A stretch of 64,000 bases of DNA from Erpobdella octoculata (lineage: Eukaryota; Annelida; Clitellata; Hirudinida; Erpobdellidae). The stretch covers positions 21,901,129-21,965,128 of the forward strand of contig OZ022242.1 in NCBI GenBank assembly GCA_963978895.1, given 5' to 3'. The position numbers and the translations under genes were made by a program. Below are positions 1-10,744 of the stretch, piece after piece (positions within the stretch are counted from its first letter, which is position 1; every line of letters starts with the position of its first letter). Below the pieces are notes generated by a model. That model was not told the DNA's origin and ran no database searches. It saw nothing but the letters and a program-made list of their open reading frames with translations.

Positions 1-106
1 ATAGTTCAAACAGTAGTAGCTCATAGGGTAATTTTAATTAAAAAAAATATGATTACAAAATTTTCAGGCCAAAAGTACGACTATCAAAGGTTATCTATAT
101 ATATAT

Positions 107-259
107 TGTTACGATTTTCCCGTTTTTTGATGGTCTCTATAAGATATTTTAAATATAACGATAGAAACAGATACAGTTCCAAAACTCATTTATTATTCTT
201 CAAATAAACAACCAAAACCGTTTCAAAAAACCCTTATACGACTTAGCAATATTACAACA
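107..259 (+). repeat. Candidate short 5' LTR of gypsy-like relic
   Basis: The segment begins TGTTACG and ends ATTACAACA, the TG...CA form of LTR borders, and is followed directly by ACTGGTGTGGGATA, which has the TGG start expected of a tRNA primer binding site. The gag-like frame starts 24 bases further on. No matching 3' LTR was found after the integrase fragment, so the assignment rests on borders and position only. Confidence 0.4.
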
Positions 260-282
260 ACTGGTGTGGGATACTTTTAGAA

Positions 283-621
283 ATGGTTTTAATTACATTA
301 GATGAATTGAAGTGCTCAGATTTAAAAAAGCAGTTTCTTCTGAGGGGTTTATCTTCTGTTGGCAAAAAGAACGAATTAAAAAAAAGTTACAACAATTTCT
401 CGAAGGTGAAGGAGAAGTTCCTAATAACTTTGATTTTGAATCAAAAGCCCAATGGAATTGATGACATTGATGAGAGAGGAAAGCCTATAGCAGCACAGGA
501 AGAGAACAGAGCAGCGCAACGAAGAATTGAAGAGCTAATTATTGACGATCGGCTTCGTTTATCAGAAGTCGAAAACAGAGTCAATAACCTGGAGAAGCTG
601 GTGAAAGAAAACGTCGGATAA
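283..621 (+). pseudogene. SAP-domain Gag-like ORF of a Ty3/gypsy element
   Basis: The first 40 residues fit the SAP fold, a short helix-extended loop-helix DNA-binding module (LDELKCSDLKKQFLLRGL, then GKKNELKK). SAP-like starts are known in the Gag of some animal gypsy elements. The remainder is charged and predicted helical (EENRAAQRRIEELI and on), a likely coiled coil. The frame stops at 621, but a gag-like stretch continues in another frame at about 622-800 (motif PVFDGTVSWSVYKVQFEGA), so a frameshift has broken the gene. The CCHC knuckle and protease expected next are missing. It is a decayed retroelement gene, not a host gene. Confidence 0.55.
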
Positions 622-844
622 ATCGAAACAAGATTGAGCAACCTAATCAAACAGGTACAGACTGGTTGCCAAGTCCAAGAAAGAAAGAATTCTGTTGAGC
701 ATGCCAGGATCCCGGTTTTTGATGGCACTGTGTCTTGGTCCGTCTACAAAGTTCAATTTGAAGGTGCTGCCAGGAAAAATAACTTTGTTTTTTTCTGAGG
801 GGAGAAGCTTTACAGCTTTTTGAGTTTATTGCAGATAGAGATGA

Positions 845-1315
845 TTGGTAACAAAGATTGTACCTGCTCAATCGAAATCTTTGGTTTGGGCAAGAATAAA
901 AAACGATAAAAACTCTAGAGTTGCTGGATTCATGGAGCCCCTGAACGGAGTTGAAAAACATGGATTAATGATCGGAAAAACACTGGTACGAACGGAGTCA
1001 GGAAGCTACGTGCCAGTCAGAGTTCTGAATGTGACAGAATGCGACAAGCGACTAGCAAAAGGTGACGAAATTGCGGTATGCAGCCCAGTCGACCACATAT
1101 TGGCATGTAACACAGTGATTGGTAGAAATAATAATAAAAAAAGAATGAAGTACTCGCAAATTCAGGCACTGCTTGAAGCCTCTAAAACTTCACTAAAAGC
1201 AATGGACTATGTCAAAGCGGAAAAGTTGATTGAAGAATATTGTGATATAATAGCTATTGACGAAAAAGACAATGGAAAAACAAAAATCGTTGAACACCGA
1301 ATTTTGAACTGGTAA
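845..1315 (+). pseudogene. Gypsy Pol segment between protease and reverse transcriptase
   Basis: About 156 codons resemble the linker of Ty3/gypsy Pol after the aspartic protease (AQSKSLVWARI..., GFMEPLNG, YVPVRVLNVTE). It lies just upstream of the reverse transcriptase fragment in the expected order. The protease active site is not seen upstream, which suggests a deletion between the gag remnant and this segment. Assignment is from order and pattern, so the exact domain border is uncertain. Confidence 0.55.
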
Positions 1316-1760
1316 TACAGAGCCCATTCGTCAACTGCCACGAAGGCTTCCACTGGCAAAGCGAGAGGAAGCTAGAAAGATGCTAGAAAAGATGAAGAAA
1401 CAAGGAGTTATTGAACCATCCAATAGTTAATGGAGTTCACCGGTCGTACTAGATAAGAAGAAGGATAATTCGCTACGTTTCTGTGTCGACTTCAGAATGT
1501 TAAACGAGGTTACACAAAAAGATAGTTACCCTCTGCCCAGAATTGATGATACCATCGATACACTTGCGGGATCTCGAATGTTTTCTACTTTAGATCTTAA
1601 GAGCGGATATTGGCAGGTGGGAATACACCTCCAGGATTGCGAGAAAACTGCTTTTTTAATAGGTGGAGGATTGTGGCAATTTACAGTGATGCCATTTGAC
1701 TTGCACCTGCAACTTTCGAACGACTTATGGAGTATGTGTTACAAGGATTAAATTGGAGAA
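1316..1760 (+). pseudogene. Ty3/gypsy reverse transcriptase N-terminal fragment
   Basis: The translation shows classic gypsy RT blocks: [61 protein letters not shown] and [13 protein letters not shown], which carries the first catalytic Asp. A TAA interrupts the frame between GVIEPSNS and WSSPVV (about 1428-1430). After VMPFDL the frame is disturbed and the YxDD box is reached only in another frame (CLAYLDDI at about 1769-1790). RNase H is not seen; the sequence passes into an unrelated insertion at about 1.85 kb. Non-functional relic. Confidence 0.85.
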
Positions 1761-1849
1761 CGTGTCTTGCTTATTTGGATGACATTATTGGTCTTTTTGT
1801 ATGGTCTACTATTTCTCATTCTACGTTATTTTTTAGTAGAAATTTATAT

Positions 1850-2343
1850 GAAAAATTCATCAAACGAATTGGATTCTGTTTCTAATATTTGGTGTTATCC
1901 TGCTTTTCAAATTCGCAAAAAAGAAAATAATAGAAAAACATATATGAAATATTTTGTCCTCACTTCAGATAAATCTTACAACTCCAAAATTAATGAGAAA
2001 GCTGCCAAAGTTTAAGAAGAAAAACAGAAACTGTAAAAACAAAGGATGGCAAAAAAAGAAGTTGTTTCAAAAAAGGTGGTAGTTAGCAATCAGAAAAAAA
2101 AAACTTAGCTATCACAAAGCAAAAACTACAAAACGAAATAGACGACAAAAACATTAAACAAATTGGCAGTGCATAAAATACAGTGGATTGTATTTCGATG
2201 CTGAAAACTCCAAGTACAGTGATGATTGGGTCCAATGCGTTAAATGTTTCAAAATTCTTTACCACATCTCATGTGCAAGTTGAATATTTGTGGAATATTT
2301 GATGACGTTGATTTAAATGTTGATTTTACCTGTTCATCATGTT
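1850..2343 (+). pseudogene. Pogo-like transposase C-terminus with PHD-type zinc finger, inserted in gypsy pol
   Basis: This piece lies between gypsy RT and integrase and does not belong to Pol. It reads RKKENNRKTYMKYFVLTS, then a Lys-rich stretch, then a zinc-finger pattern: CIYF, SDDWVQCVKC, YHISCAS, and after a frameshift FTCSSCLK and a stop. The order Arg/Lys-rich 'VLTS' tail, basic linker, C-terminal PHD-like finger is what animal pogo/Tigger-type (DDE_1) transposases with a PHD tail show. Several stops and shifts are present. The DDE core is absent. Confidence 0.5.
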
Positions 2344-2649
2344 TAAAGTAGTTTTTTTTATATACTGGCCAGTGAAAGTAAATGTACATTAGTTGGACCT
2401 ATTACTGGCTGGTTGGCCAGTAAATTGTACTCCATGGCCATTCGTTGGTACAAATCGAGGTTTTTCAAAAAATGGATCTAGAGTTTTATTTTAATTGTAC
2501 TGCATGCAAAAACCATGACTTGTATTTGATAGAGATTTTGAAACTGCACAATGTTCATATAAATAAACGTGTGTGGTCTTATGGGCTGAAAACCTACGTG
2601 ACTTGGAAAAAACTTCTGGCCAGTAATTGGTCAGTTTACCCTACTGCAA

Positions 2650-3126
2650 AATGGATGTAGAAGAATGGTGCCAAAAATGTGAAAACATGTGCCGCTAGTA
2701 AAAAACCACATGTTAAAACAAATAGCCACTTACAACAGTACAATGTAGGTTTCCCTTTTGAAAAAATTGCTATAGATTTGGCAGGTTCATATCCAGTGTC
2801 AAAATCTGGCAATAAGTACATTTTTGTAGTCATGATTTTTTTAAAAAATGGCGGGAGATGTTTGCTATACCCAATTAATCAAGAAACAGTGGCAGTTGCC
2901 AATGTTGTTGTGGATGGCTGGTTTAGTCGCTATGGAGTACCAATGAAGCTTCATTCTGATCAGGGCAGGAACTTCGATTCCCGCACAACTCCCCTTCACC
3001 AGCAGTCTAACGGTATGGTGGAATGATTTAACCAAACAATTCAACAACATTTGTGTAAGATGGTCGGGGAAAATCAAGTTGATTGGTATAAACACATTCT
3101 ATTATTCCTGATGGCTTACAGGGGAT
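2650..3126 (+). pseudogene. Ty3/gypsy integrase fragment
   Basis: The integrase zinc-binding end (WCQKCE), a one-base frameshift, TCAASKKPHVK, then the core: FEKIAIDLAGSYPVS (first catalytic Asp), GNKYIFVVM, WFSRYGVPMKLHSDQGRNF (second Asp) and QSNGMVE (catalytic Glu). Between the second Asp and QSNG the usual roughly 30-residue spacer is missing: NFDS joins directly to RTTPLHQQSNG, so a deletion removed the middle. A TGA follows MVE. The remainder WYKHILLFLMAYRGS is in frame. All three acidic residues can be seen, but the gene is dead. Confidence 0.85.
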
Positions 3127-3258
3127 CTGCTCAGGGCCGTAGCTAACATGCCGAACCTAGGGGGTGTAACCGTCGCATTTTACCAACAAAGGGACAAAAT
3201 TGTAAAAAGAAATGACTGATTTTATAAATTCTTTATTTAAAAAACATCTAATTTCCAT
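3127..3258. other. Short spacer with repeat-end motif GGGCCGTAGC
   Basis: No coding potential. GGGCCGTAGCTAACATGCC followed by a G-rich run resembles the CAGGGGCGTAGC class of DNA-transposon ends seen elsewhere in the window (11374, 13903, 37648). No partner end was located. Confidence 0.25.
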
Positions 3259-3429
3259 AGTGGCGGATCCAGGAATTTTGTAAAGGAGAGGGTCTAAAGA
3301 TTTTAAATTTTTATTTTTATTTTGATTACTATCGTTATGCAGCCCGTTGTAAATCATTTTGAATTTCTTTTATTCAGTAAAACCAAACAGAAAGATCTGA
3401 AATAAGACTTTTTATTAACTCATTTTCCT

Positions 3430-4258
3430 TCTCTTTTCTCTCAGTTTTCTTCTGTATATTTTTTATCTGTAGCAATGTTAACACAAGAAACCTCTTTTTT
3501 CACTGTGCTGCTGAGTTAGGTCATCAGACAATTCAAAACTGAGAATAACTTTTTAGCTGCAGTATTAAGTACTAGAATCGTTTCAATCAGTCGGAAAAAA
3601 GTTATCATTTATTACAGATGACAAAATATTATTTTTTTCAAAGAGAATGGCTTTTATGTTCATTTGTAGACGTTTTTGTGGGAGTGATTATACGAGACTC
3701 AGCCATATGTCAACCTCCAAACTGGAACGGTTCAAGCCAAACTCGAAAAACTCGACTACTTTTATGATTTTGGACAGCGAGATTTTTCATGGCTACAGGG
3801 ATAATATGAGCAGTTGCGCTTACTTTTGGAAATTGTCCGACTCCCAAACCGTACCTTTAGCCGGTTCATGAAATGGTCAGAGACTAAATGAAAATGGTTT
3901 TTTCTGTGCTACTTTTCTGGACCATGGAAAAAAGTGGTGTTTTGTGTTGACATTGATAAAGAATGGAAAAATACGGAAAGAAAGTGAGAGAGAAAGAAAA
4001 AGAGAACAAGTAAAGGAAAAACGAGTTTTTCAACACAAAATTTTATTTCAAATGCACTCTTTTTAGAAATACAAAAGATATTCAAAATAAGTTGTTTTTT
4101 CAATTGAATTATGTATTGTCATCCAATATAAAGCTATGCTGAAAGTCTCAGCTTCCTAGCCAGTCGAAAAGCTGGTTAAATTTTACTTGCAAAATTTGCG
4201 TACAGAGAAAGACACCCACAAACAGAGATTGCAAGTTGAATCAAAGTTTGTAAAAAAA
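3430..4258. other. Non-coding interior of the outer inverted-repeat element
   Basis: AT-rich sequence between the left arm and the hAT terminus. No frame here has protein-like composition or a recognisable domain. Nothing else can be supported. Confidence 0.4.
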
Positions 4259-4734
4259 TAGGGCTGTTAACAATTAATTTTAATAGTTAACTTTTAAAAA
4301 ATTATTGATTAATTAATAGTTAATTTCGATTAAATCTAAAAATTAAAATTTATAGTTTCATAAATAACATTTATTAAACACAGTTGTTGAAAATCGAAAT
4401 AACATTTGAATGTCTCCTTTATATGTCATCTTTCAACCAACTATGCAAACAGACAAGTTTGTTAACGTTATTTGTGTAAACGTAGACGAGTATGCTTTAT
4501 ATCGATTTGTAACGATAAAGCTTGAAGTTATTTATAGCACAATATTTCTCGAATTATAATTCCGGCTTAGTACTTCTTTCGCGCTGACTCAATCTAATTA
4601 TATCTCACGTTTCAGAAATCTCTTGATTCTGACAACTCTTTTGATTCTATTAGATAACTTTTGTCAACTTGTTTAACTCCAGAGTCTATTCTCTAAAACT
4701 CTAAAGCTCGATCGCACGAACCGACTAATTCTAC

Positions 4735-4909
4735 TTTTTTTTTTTTTTTTTTTTTATAATAGTTTATAGTCCTTTACACCAAGTGTTTTAAGACTGAAAC
4801 GGTTGTGTCAGAAGCACCTAAGTACTTCCAGTCGTGGATCATAATTTGATCCTTTTAACTTTTCCCTCCTCCTTTCTCCAGGACTGGCTTGCAAAAGCAA
4901 GGCGGAGTT
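4735..4909 (-). mobile_element. SINE with the LINE-type 3' tail
   Basis: On the minus strand the unit runs from AACTCCGCCTTGC to GTCTTAAAACACTTGGTG, TAAAGGACTATAAACTA and a poly-A tail (a poly-T at 4735 on the plus strand). The last roughly 40 bases match the 3' end of the neighbouring LINE. The upstream part also occurs at 26445-26577 (GGATCAAATTATGATCCACG is shared), so it is an independent repeated unit and not a truncated LINE. It is flanked by exact 12-bp duplications GACTAATTCTAC at 4723-4734 and 4910-4921. No convincing tRNA-like A/B boxes are visible, so it may be 5'-truncated. Confidence 0.75.
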
Positions 4910-4921
4910 GACTAATTCTAC
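4910..4921. repeat. Target site copy shared by SINE and LINE
   Basis: GACTAATTCTAC occurs at 4723-4734 and here, and as GGCTAATTCTAC at 10333-10344. The outer two copies bracket SINE plus LINE, and the first two bracket the SINE. Thus the same short AT-rich site served two insertions. Confidence 0.75.
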
Positions 4922-5037
4922 TTTTTTTTTTTTTTTTTATTATAGTTTATAGTCTTTTACACCATGTGTTTTAAGACGCGAAAACAAAATCAAAATGAAA
5001 AAAATACTTATTTACACTAAATAATTTTTCTCTATAT

Positions 5038-8000
5038 TTACAGTTCTTTAGGATTATTTTGTATCCATTTATAGATGATGTCGTGGCATATTTCCGAGTT
5101 CAGTATGGTTTGGAGTGTAGTTTTTTTTTTTTTATTTTTTTTTTTTATTATAGTTTATAGTCTTTTACACCATGTGTTTTAAGACGCAGGAGTGTAGTTG
5201 GTTTTTGGATCCTTTTACAAAAGTTCCCAAGTTCCATTCCTAGTTGTGTCGTTTCTTCGCAGTGCTGCAACCAGTGCTCGATTGTTTCCTCTGTTCCGCA
5301 GGTTTCGCACAAACCTGTCTCATGAAGATTCATTCTCTTCAAATTTTGTTTCAGTCGACACTTTCCAAGTCGGAGTCGGGAAATGATGACTTCCTTTTTT
5401 CTGTTTGTTGTCTTGAATTTAATTTTATTTTAGACTTTTTTTTCGAGAGACCAGTAGTGTCGACTTTCTTGAGCAGAATCCCATCTGGTCTGCCATTCGT
5501 TCAAAAGCTCTCTGCGTATTGTTCTTTTTATGTCAAATATCTCTGGCATAATCTCTATTTCGGGATGTTTGGTGGCTTCTTTGGCAAGGCAGTCTGCCAT
5601 TTCATTTCCACGTATGCCCACGTGGCTAGGTACCCAAATCAGGGTAATTGTTTTCCCTTCTTTTGAGAGGTTGGATGCTAGTGTTAGGACTGATTCCACA
5701 AGAGCAGATTTTTGAGCATTTGCGGAATTTTTCAATGATATCATAGAGCTATATGAATCCGTAAATAGGGCTATTTTATGTGGACCGTCTGGTTGTGCCA
5801 TCCACTCCAAGCCGCATTTTATAGCTGTTAGCTCAGCCGTATAAATACTAACGTCATTCGTGACTCTCTTAGCTATTTTCATATCTTTTTCCGGGATATA
5901 AATTCCCACAGCTGCTACATTGTCTATCTTAGATGCATCTGTGTACATATGTGTCGAATCTGTATATGTAGCAATCAGTTCCTTAGCTCTTTGGACAATT
6001 GACGGATCATCCTTCTTTAACCCCACCAGCCCTTCGTTAAAAAGAGGTGGAATAAGTTTCCATGGTGGAGTTAGAGAAGGAGTTAAGGGGACTGGATTGA
6101 ATTTGTCAACTATTTTGTTCAATGCCGCTGTTCTTTTGGCTGCTGGATGTTCAGCTTCTTTCACTTTTCTGTGAAAGAACCATCGCCATTTAACCCCTTC
6201 TTGTCCTCTGGGGGGTACAAAGACGTCTTTTGTCGGATGGTTTGGAATGATCTTGGTTTTAGTGGCAAGGTTTGTAATTAACATCTTTCGTCGTATATCG
6301 AGTGGAGGATCTCCGCATTCTACTTGTAGAGCGGCCAAACTGGTTCCAACCATTGCCCCGCAAGCTGTTTTTAAGGCACTATATTGGATTTTCTCGAGTC
6401 TTTGTTTTTGAGATTCTGATGCACTGTCAAATGCTTCGCAGCCAAACTCCATCACTGACCGTATGGCGCATCGGTAGAAAAGCATCAGTGTTTCTTTGCC
6501 GCATCCCCAGCTTTGTCCTGTTAGGCATCGCATGATATTTAATCTTTTTTTGCAACGATCAACGATCTTATCAATGTGTTTTTTCCAGGTTAATTTTGAG
6601 TCAAATATTATACCGAGAAATGTAGCTTCGCTCTTCCAGCTGATTTTTTTGTCATCCATACAAATAGGTAGGGAATTTGTTCGGAATTCATTGTATTTTG
6701 TAAAACAGACTGCTACCGATTTCTCGGTTGACAGTTTGAATCCCCAATTGAGGAAGAATGTTTGGATTTCGTTTAATCGAGTCTGTAAGCAGTTTCGCAT
6801 AGTATGTGGGTCTTTTCCTGAAATCCATATTGCTACATCGTCCGCAAATATAGATGTCCGAATTCCATGGATTTCTTGACAAGGGATGTCGCTCATCATA
6901 ACAATGAACAAAAGGGGGCTCAGGACAGAACCCTGCGGGGTACCATTTTCAAACAATACCGGGTCTGACAACGTGGATCCCACACGAACCATGGCCTCTC
7001 GATTATTCAAGAAGCTATGGATCCATTTTAAAATCTTTCCTCTGACACCAAGCTTTTCAAGCTTCAACAAAAGCCCCTCTCGCCACATTAGATCGAAGGC
7101 TTTTTCTAAGTCCAGAAAGACCGCCAGTGTCCCACCCTTATTCCACATCGAGCGTTTAATATCGTTTTGTAGTCTAAGGATGTGATCTGTGCATCCTCTT
7201 CCTTTTCTAAAGCCTGATTGTTCACGATTTAAGAGATTATTTTGCTCCAGGTAGAACCTTAACCGATTTGCAATAATTCTTTCAGTAATCTTGCACAATG
7301 AAGATGTTAGGGAAATGGGTCGATATGAGTTGGTGTCTGCAGAGTTTTTTCCCGGTTTTAGTAGCGGAACAATTATGGATTGCTTCCATAGTTTTGCTAC
7401 CTCTCCTTTGGACCAAGATAAGTTTATAAGATCCAAGAGCTTATTGAGACCTATCTCGTCAATTTGTCTTAGCATCTCATAGCAGAGATTGTCTGGACCT
7501 GGAGATTTGCCGTTTGCACTCTGCATCAGAGCTTCCGTAAATTCTTTTAAGGAAATTTCTGTGTTTAAATCATGTGGGTCGTTTTCGCAAGAAAAGCCAG
7601 ATCTGATGGTAAAGGTAATTTCTCTTTTCAGAGCCTCTTTCCTTTGAATAAATCTTAGGTCAAGATTTTTGTCTGATGAGTTTTTTGCGATGGCAGTTGC
7701 TAACGCATTCGCTTTGTCTTTGTCAGAATAAGCGGTTTCATTTTCACTCAGTTTCAACGCTGGAACGTTAAAACCTGCATGTGTGTGGACCATATTTTTC
7801 ACCGCTTTCCACATGGTAGTCTGACTAGAGTGTGAGTTAAGAGAGCTACAGAATGTTCGCCAATGGTTCTCTTTTGCTGTCCTCACTATCTCCTGTGCGA
7901 TTTGTTTGAGTTCTCGATACCGTTCAAAGCCAGTCGTAGTATACTCTTTCCGAAGTGAGTATAAGACTTTGTTTCTTGCTTTGATTGCGCTTTCACATTC

Positions 8001-8894
8001 ATCATTCCACCATGGTACTGGCCTAAGTCCTGATCGTCTTCCATTTTTGGTTGGTATTGATGCTATGGCTGCTTTGCTCAGACCTTGCGTTAACAGGTTT
8101 GTTGCTTCGTCAACATTTGTGAAAATTTGGAGTTCATTGAACATTCCTGTTGAAAGCCGTTGGTATTTGTACCAATCGGCTTTCTCCAGGTTCCATACCT
8201 TTCTGTTGTTTACCTCGTAATTAACCTTTTTATTTAGTGTGATCAAAACCGGGTAGTGGTCACTGCCCAGATTTTCATCTAACACCTTACACAAGGCTTT
8301 TTGAGATAAAGGAGGAGAGCACATTGCTAAATCTATAGGAGTTGTCCTTCCGCTGGGAGTCAGGTGGGTACCTGATCCGGAAAAAAGAGCAACAAGGCCA
8401 TACTGATCTAACAGTTTCTCAATTAATTTTCCTCTGTTATCTGAAGTTTCAGCACCGAAAACAACAGAGTATGCATTGAAGTCACCTAATACAATTGAGT
8501 TGGTATAACTGAATGACTTTTCCAGTGTAGTTAGCAGTGTTTGATGATTGGCATTTGGTGGAACGTATGCATTGATAATGGTGATGTTTGATCCCTTTTC
8601 AGAAGAAATGGTCACAAGTAGTGACTCATATTCGTTTTGTTCTATGGTTTGCGAGGTGTATGAGATGCCTTCTCGGAGGAGTGTTGCGACCCCTCCTCCT
8701 TGATGGCGACCTCTATCCAGCCTGACAATATTATATCCTGAAATACTGAAGTTATCGCCCTCTTTCAGCCATGTTTCCTGCAGGGCAATGATGTCGGGAA
8801 CCTTCTCCATTTTTCCGATAAAAATATTTAGTTCGTTGACTCTTGCACGAATACTTTGACAGTTCCACTGTAAAATGGTAATGTTGTTGTCCAT
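5038..8894 (-). pseudogene. LINE ORF2: endonuclease-reverse transcriptase-RNase H, with one nonsense codon
   Basis: Starting at the ATG at 8894: an apurinic-type endonuclease (QWNCQSIRAR, ALQETWLK, VLGDFNAYS, SDHYPV), then reverse transcriptase (GKSPGPDNL, YRPISLTS, FLDLEKAFD, GTPQGSVLSPLLF, IFADDVAIW), then RNase H (MYTDASKI, YTAELTAIKCG, LFTDSYSS, WVPSHVGIRGNEMAD), then a C-terminal CCHC-like motif (CETCG, IEHWLQHC). Function: target-primed reverse transcription of its own RNA. The frame is open from 8894 to a TAA at 5430-5432 after an eight-A run, then stays open in the same frame. A 68-bp tail insertion at 5121-5188 displaces the last codons; without it the frame would close at the TAA at 5038-5040. 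Inactive as it stands. Confidence 0.93.
5121..5188 (-). mobile_element. Tail-only insertion of the LINE/SINE family inside LINE ORF2
   Basis: Poly-T with one A, then ATTATAGTTTATAGTC... to AAGACGCA: only the last roughly 40 bases of the LINE 3' end plus poly-A, on the minus strand. Exact 9-bp duplications GGAGTGTAG at 5112-5120 and 5189-5197 flank it, showing a real retrotransposition event, extremely 5'-truncated, into the 3' end of ORF2. Confidence 0.85.
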
Positions 8895-8942
8895 GTTTGG
8901 TTTTTTGAACTGGTTTATATCGTTTTCTAGAGGATTCAAATT

Positions 8943-10265
8943 TTAAGATTCGGAAACCTCCATATCCCCAGGGTACGCCTGAAAGCCATTGTATTTAAGG
9001 ATGTTATTGAACATTTTTATAATGACTTTCATTACAGCTTCCAAGGGCATTTGTGGTATATCTTTTGTTATTTCCTGAATCTCCTCGACAAGCCCCTGTA
9101 TCGTTGGTTCATCACGTTTTTCTGTCTTTTTTTCATCCTTTGATGCTTTCTTTTCTTCTTCCTTGTTTTCAGCAATAGCTTGCTTTTCCTTTTTATGAGT
9201 TTGTGTGACAGGCGTTTTCTTTTCAGAACCGCTCTTTTTTGGCGTGTCCTTGGACATCTGTTCTGGCTTTTTCTGTGCTGTATTTTTCTTGGTAAAAGGT
9301 TTTTTTGACACAACCTTTTTCAAGGCAGCAGCATAGGAAATACCTTCTTTCGCAACAGCTGAATTGACTTTCATGGAGAAAACATATTTTGGACAGGTCT
9401 TACTTCCTGTGCAATGTCCGTTTTTTCCACAGCTTGCGCATACACGAGGGCGTTCTTTTTTGTCTTTTTTCTTCTCAGGACATGATTTGAAACCATGATC
9501 TTTGGTGCAAAGTGGACATTTAATTGAATTTCTGCAATCCTTTGCTTTGTGACCAAAACCGTTGCATTTGAAACAACGAAGTGGTTCTTGTACATAGGGG
9601 CGTGTACGAAAAACTAAGTAGGCGAATCTAACTCTTTCCGGTGCTTCGCCTTTGGGGTATGTAAGAATCACAGCCGTTGTTGTGCTCACTACTCCTTTTA
9701 TCTTTTTCGTAATTCGATACGCAGTTGTACTCCCGGTCGATGTCTTGATGTCTTCGGTTGTCAGTTCCAGGGGAACCCCTGTAATGACAACCTTTGAAAC
9801 AGGTTCGGGTCTTGTCTTGAACACCTTAACTGGGTAGTTTTCTATTTTGGACAAAGAGAAAACATTCTCTTTTTCTTTTGCCGAAAGGACAAGCACACCT
9901 AACCTTGACCCTCGGGCTTTTATTTCTACTTTTCGACCAAATAAAGTGTCAAAGAATTTTTGCACTTTAAATGGGTCGACAAGTTTTTTGGCCTCAATAA
10001 TTTGAATCTGAATCTTGGCTGCTTCAGACGTTTGTGGAACTTCCATACGTGGAGATTGTTCAGCATTTCCATGAAAGCGTTTATTTGCTGGTTCACTTTG
10101 CTGCTCCGTGATTTCTCCGCTTCGAACTCTTTTTTTCTTTTTTCCCACTGTCTCCCAAACGTTTCCATCATGTTTTTGGTTTTCCAACACGACAGTATTT
10201 GTTCTTTCCTCCATCGGTTCTTCGCTCTTTGAGTTGGAAGTCACTTTCTGCATAGAAATTGCCAT
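8943..10265 (-). CDS. LINE ORF1, Gag-like RNA-binding protein with CCHC knuckles
   Basis: 440 residues, intact. The N-terminus is charged (KKKKRVRSG). The centre (about residues 90-225) has an RRM-like look seen in I/Jockey ORF1 proteins (IIEAKKLVDPFKVQKFF, VVITGVPLELT). Three zinc knuckles follow at about 230-290: CFKCNGFGHKAKDC, CPLCTKDHGFKSC and CASCGKNGHCTGSKTC. The C-terminal third is Lys/Glu-rich and low in complexity. Such proteins coat LINE RNA in cytoplasmic particles. ORF1 ends at 8943, and the first ATG of ORF2 lies 46 bases downstream, so ORF2 is probably translated by reinitiation or internal entry. Confidence 0.9.
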   Translation of the reverse strand: MAISMQKVTSNSKSEEPMEERTNTVVLENQKHDGNVWETVGKKKKRVRSGEITEQQSEPANKRFHGNAEQSPRMEVPQTSEAAKIQIQIIEAKKLVDPFKVQKFFDTLFGRKVEIKARGSRLGVLVLSAKEKENVFSLSKIENYPVKVFKTRPEPVSKVVITGVPLELTTEDIKTSTGSTTAYRITKKIKGVVSTTTAVILTYPKGEAPERVRFAYLVFRTRPYVQEPLRCFKCNGFGHKAKDCRNSIKCPLCTKDHGFKSCPEKKKDKKERPRVCASCGKNGHCTGSKTCPKYVFSMKVNSAVAKEGISYAAALKKVVSKKPFTKKNTAQKKPEQMSKDTPKKSGSEKKTPVTQTHKKEKQAIAENKEEEKKASKDEKKTEKRDEPTIQGLVEEIQEITKDIPQMPLEAVMKVIIKMFNNILKYNGFQAYPGDMEVSES

Positions 10266-10383
10266 TTTAAATTTCTCTTGCTTATCTGTACTTGAATATA
10301 TCTAAAAATATATCTGTCTAATGAGATGTCATGGCTAATTCTACTTCCCTAACTTCACTGAGGTTACAAAATAAGAAAAGGCT

Positions 10384-10406
10384 TCTCATATATATATATA
10401 ATCAAC

Positions 10407-10460
<54 letters not shown>

Positions 10461-10562
10461 GAACATATATATAAAATACATATATATATATATATACATA
10501 AATATATAAACAACAGATATTTATGTATATATACAAACACATATATTATATACAAAATACAG

Positions 10563-10593
<31 letters not shown>

Positions 10594-10735
10594 TAAACAA
10601 CAGATATATATGTATATATACAAACACACATATGTATACATATATATACACAATACAGATATATATACATATATATATAAACAAACGCATATATACATAT
10701 ACACAAATTAACATAATAAGAGATAATAAAATAAG
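10384..10735. repeat. Compound (TA)n microsatellite
   Basis: Long TA runs broken by ATACATAAATATATAAACAACAG and similar units that recur about every 100 bases. It separates the LINE's 5' target duplication from the hAT coding fragment. Open frames through it encode only Tyr/Ile/Thr repeats and are not genes. Confidence 0.9.
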
Positions 10736-10744
10736 CTATTTACA

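Larger units (their letters stand above)
4922..10334 (-). mobile_element. Full-length I-like non-LTR retrotransposon (LINE)
   Basis: A 5.4-kb element on the minus strand with a short 5' UTR (10266-10334), ORF1 with zinc knuckles, ORF2 with endonuclease, reverse transcriptase and RNase H, a short 3' UTR, and the tail GTCTTAAAACACATGGTG... followed by poly-A (poly-T from 4922). Direct repeats CTAATTCTAC (4912-4921 and 10335-10344) flank it, so both ends are present. The RNase H and CCHC ORF1 place it in the I group in the broad sense; the clade needs a tree. It is recent (long frames intact) but inactive: one in-frame stop and a small insertion break ORF2. Confidence 0.9.

Noticed and set aside
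10364..10714. Open frames rich in Tyr/Ile over the TA tract
   Set aside because: Simple-repeat artefacts.
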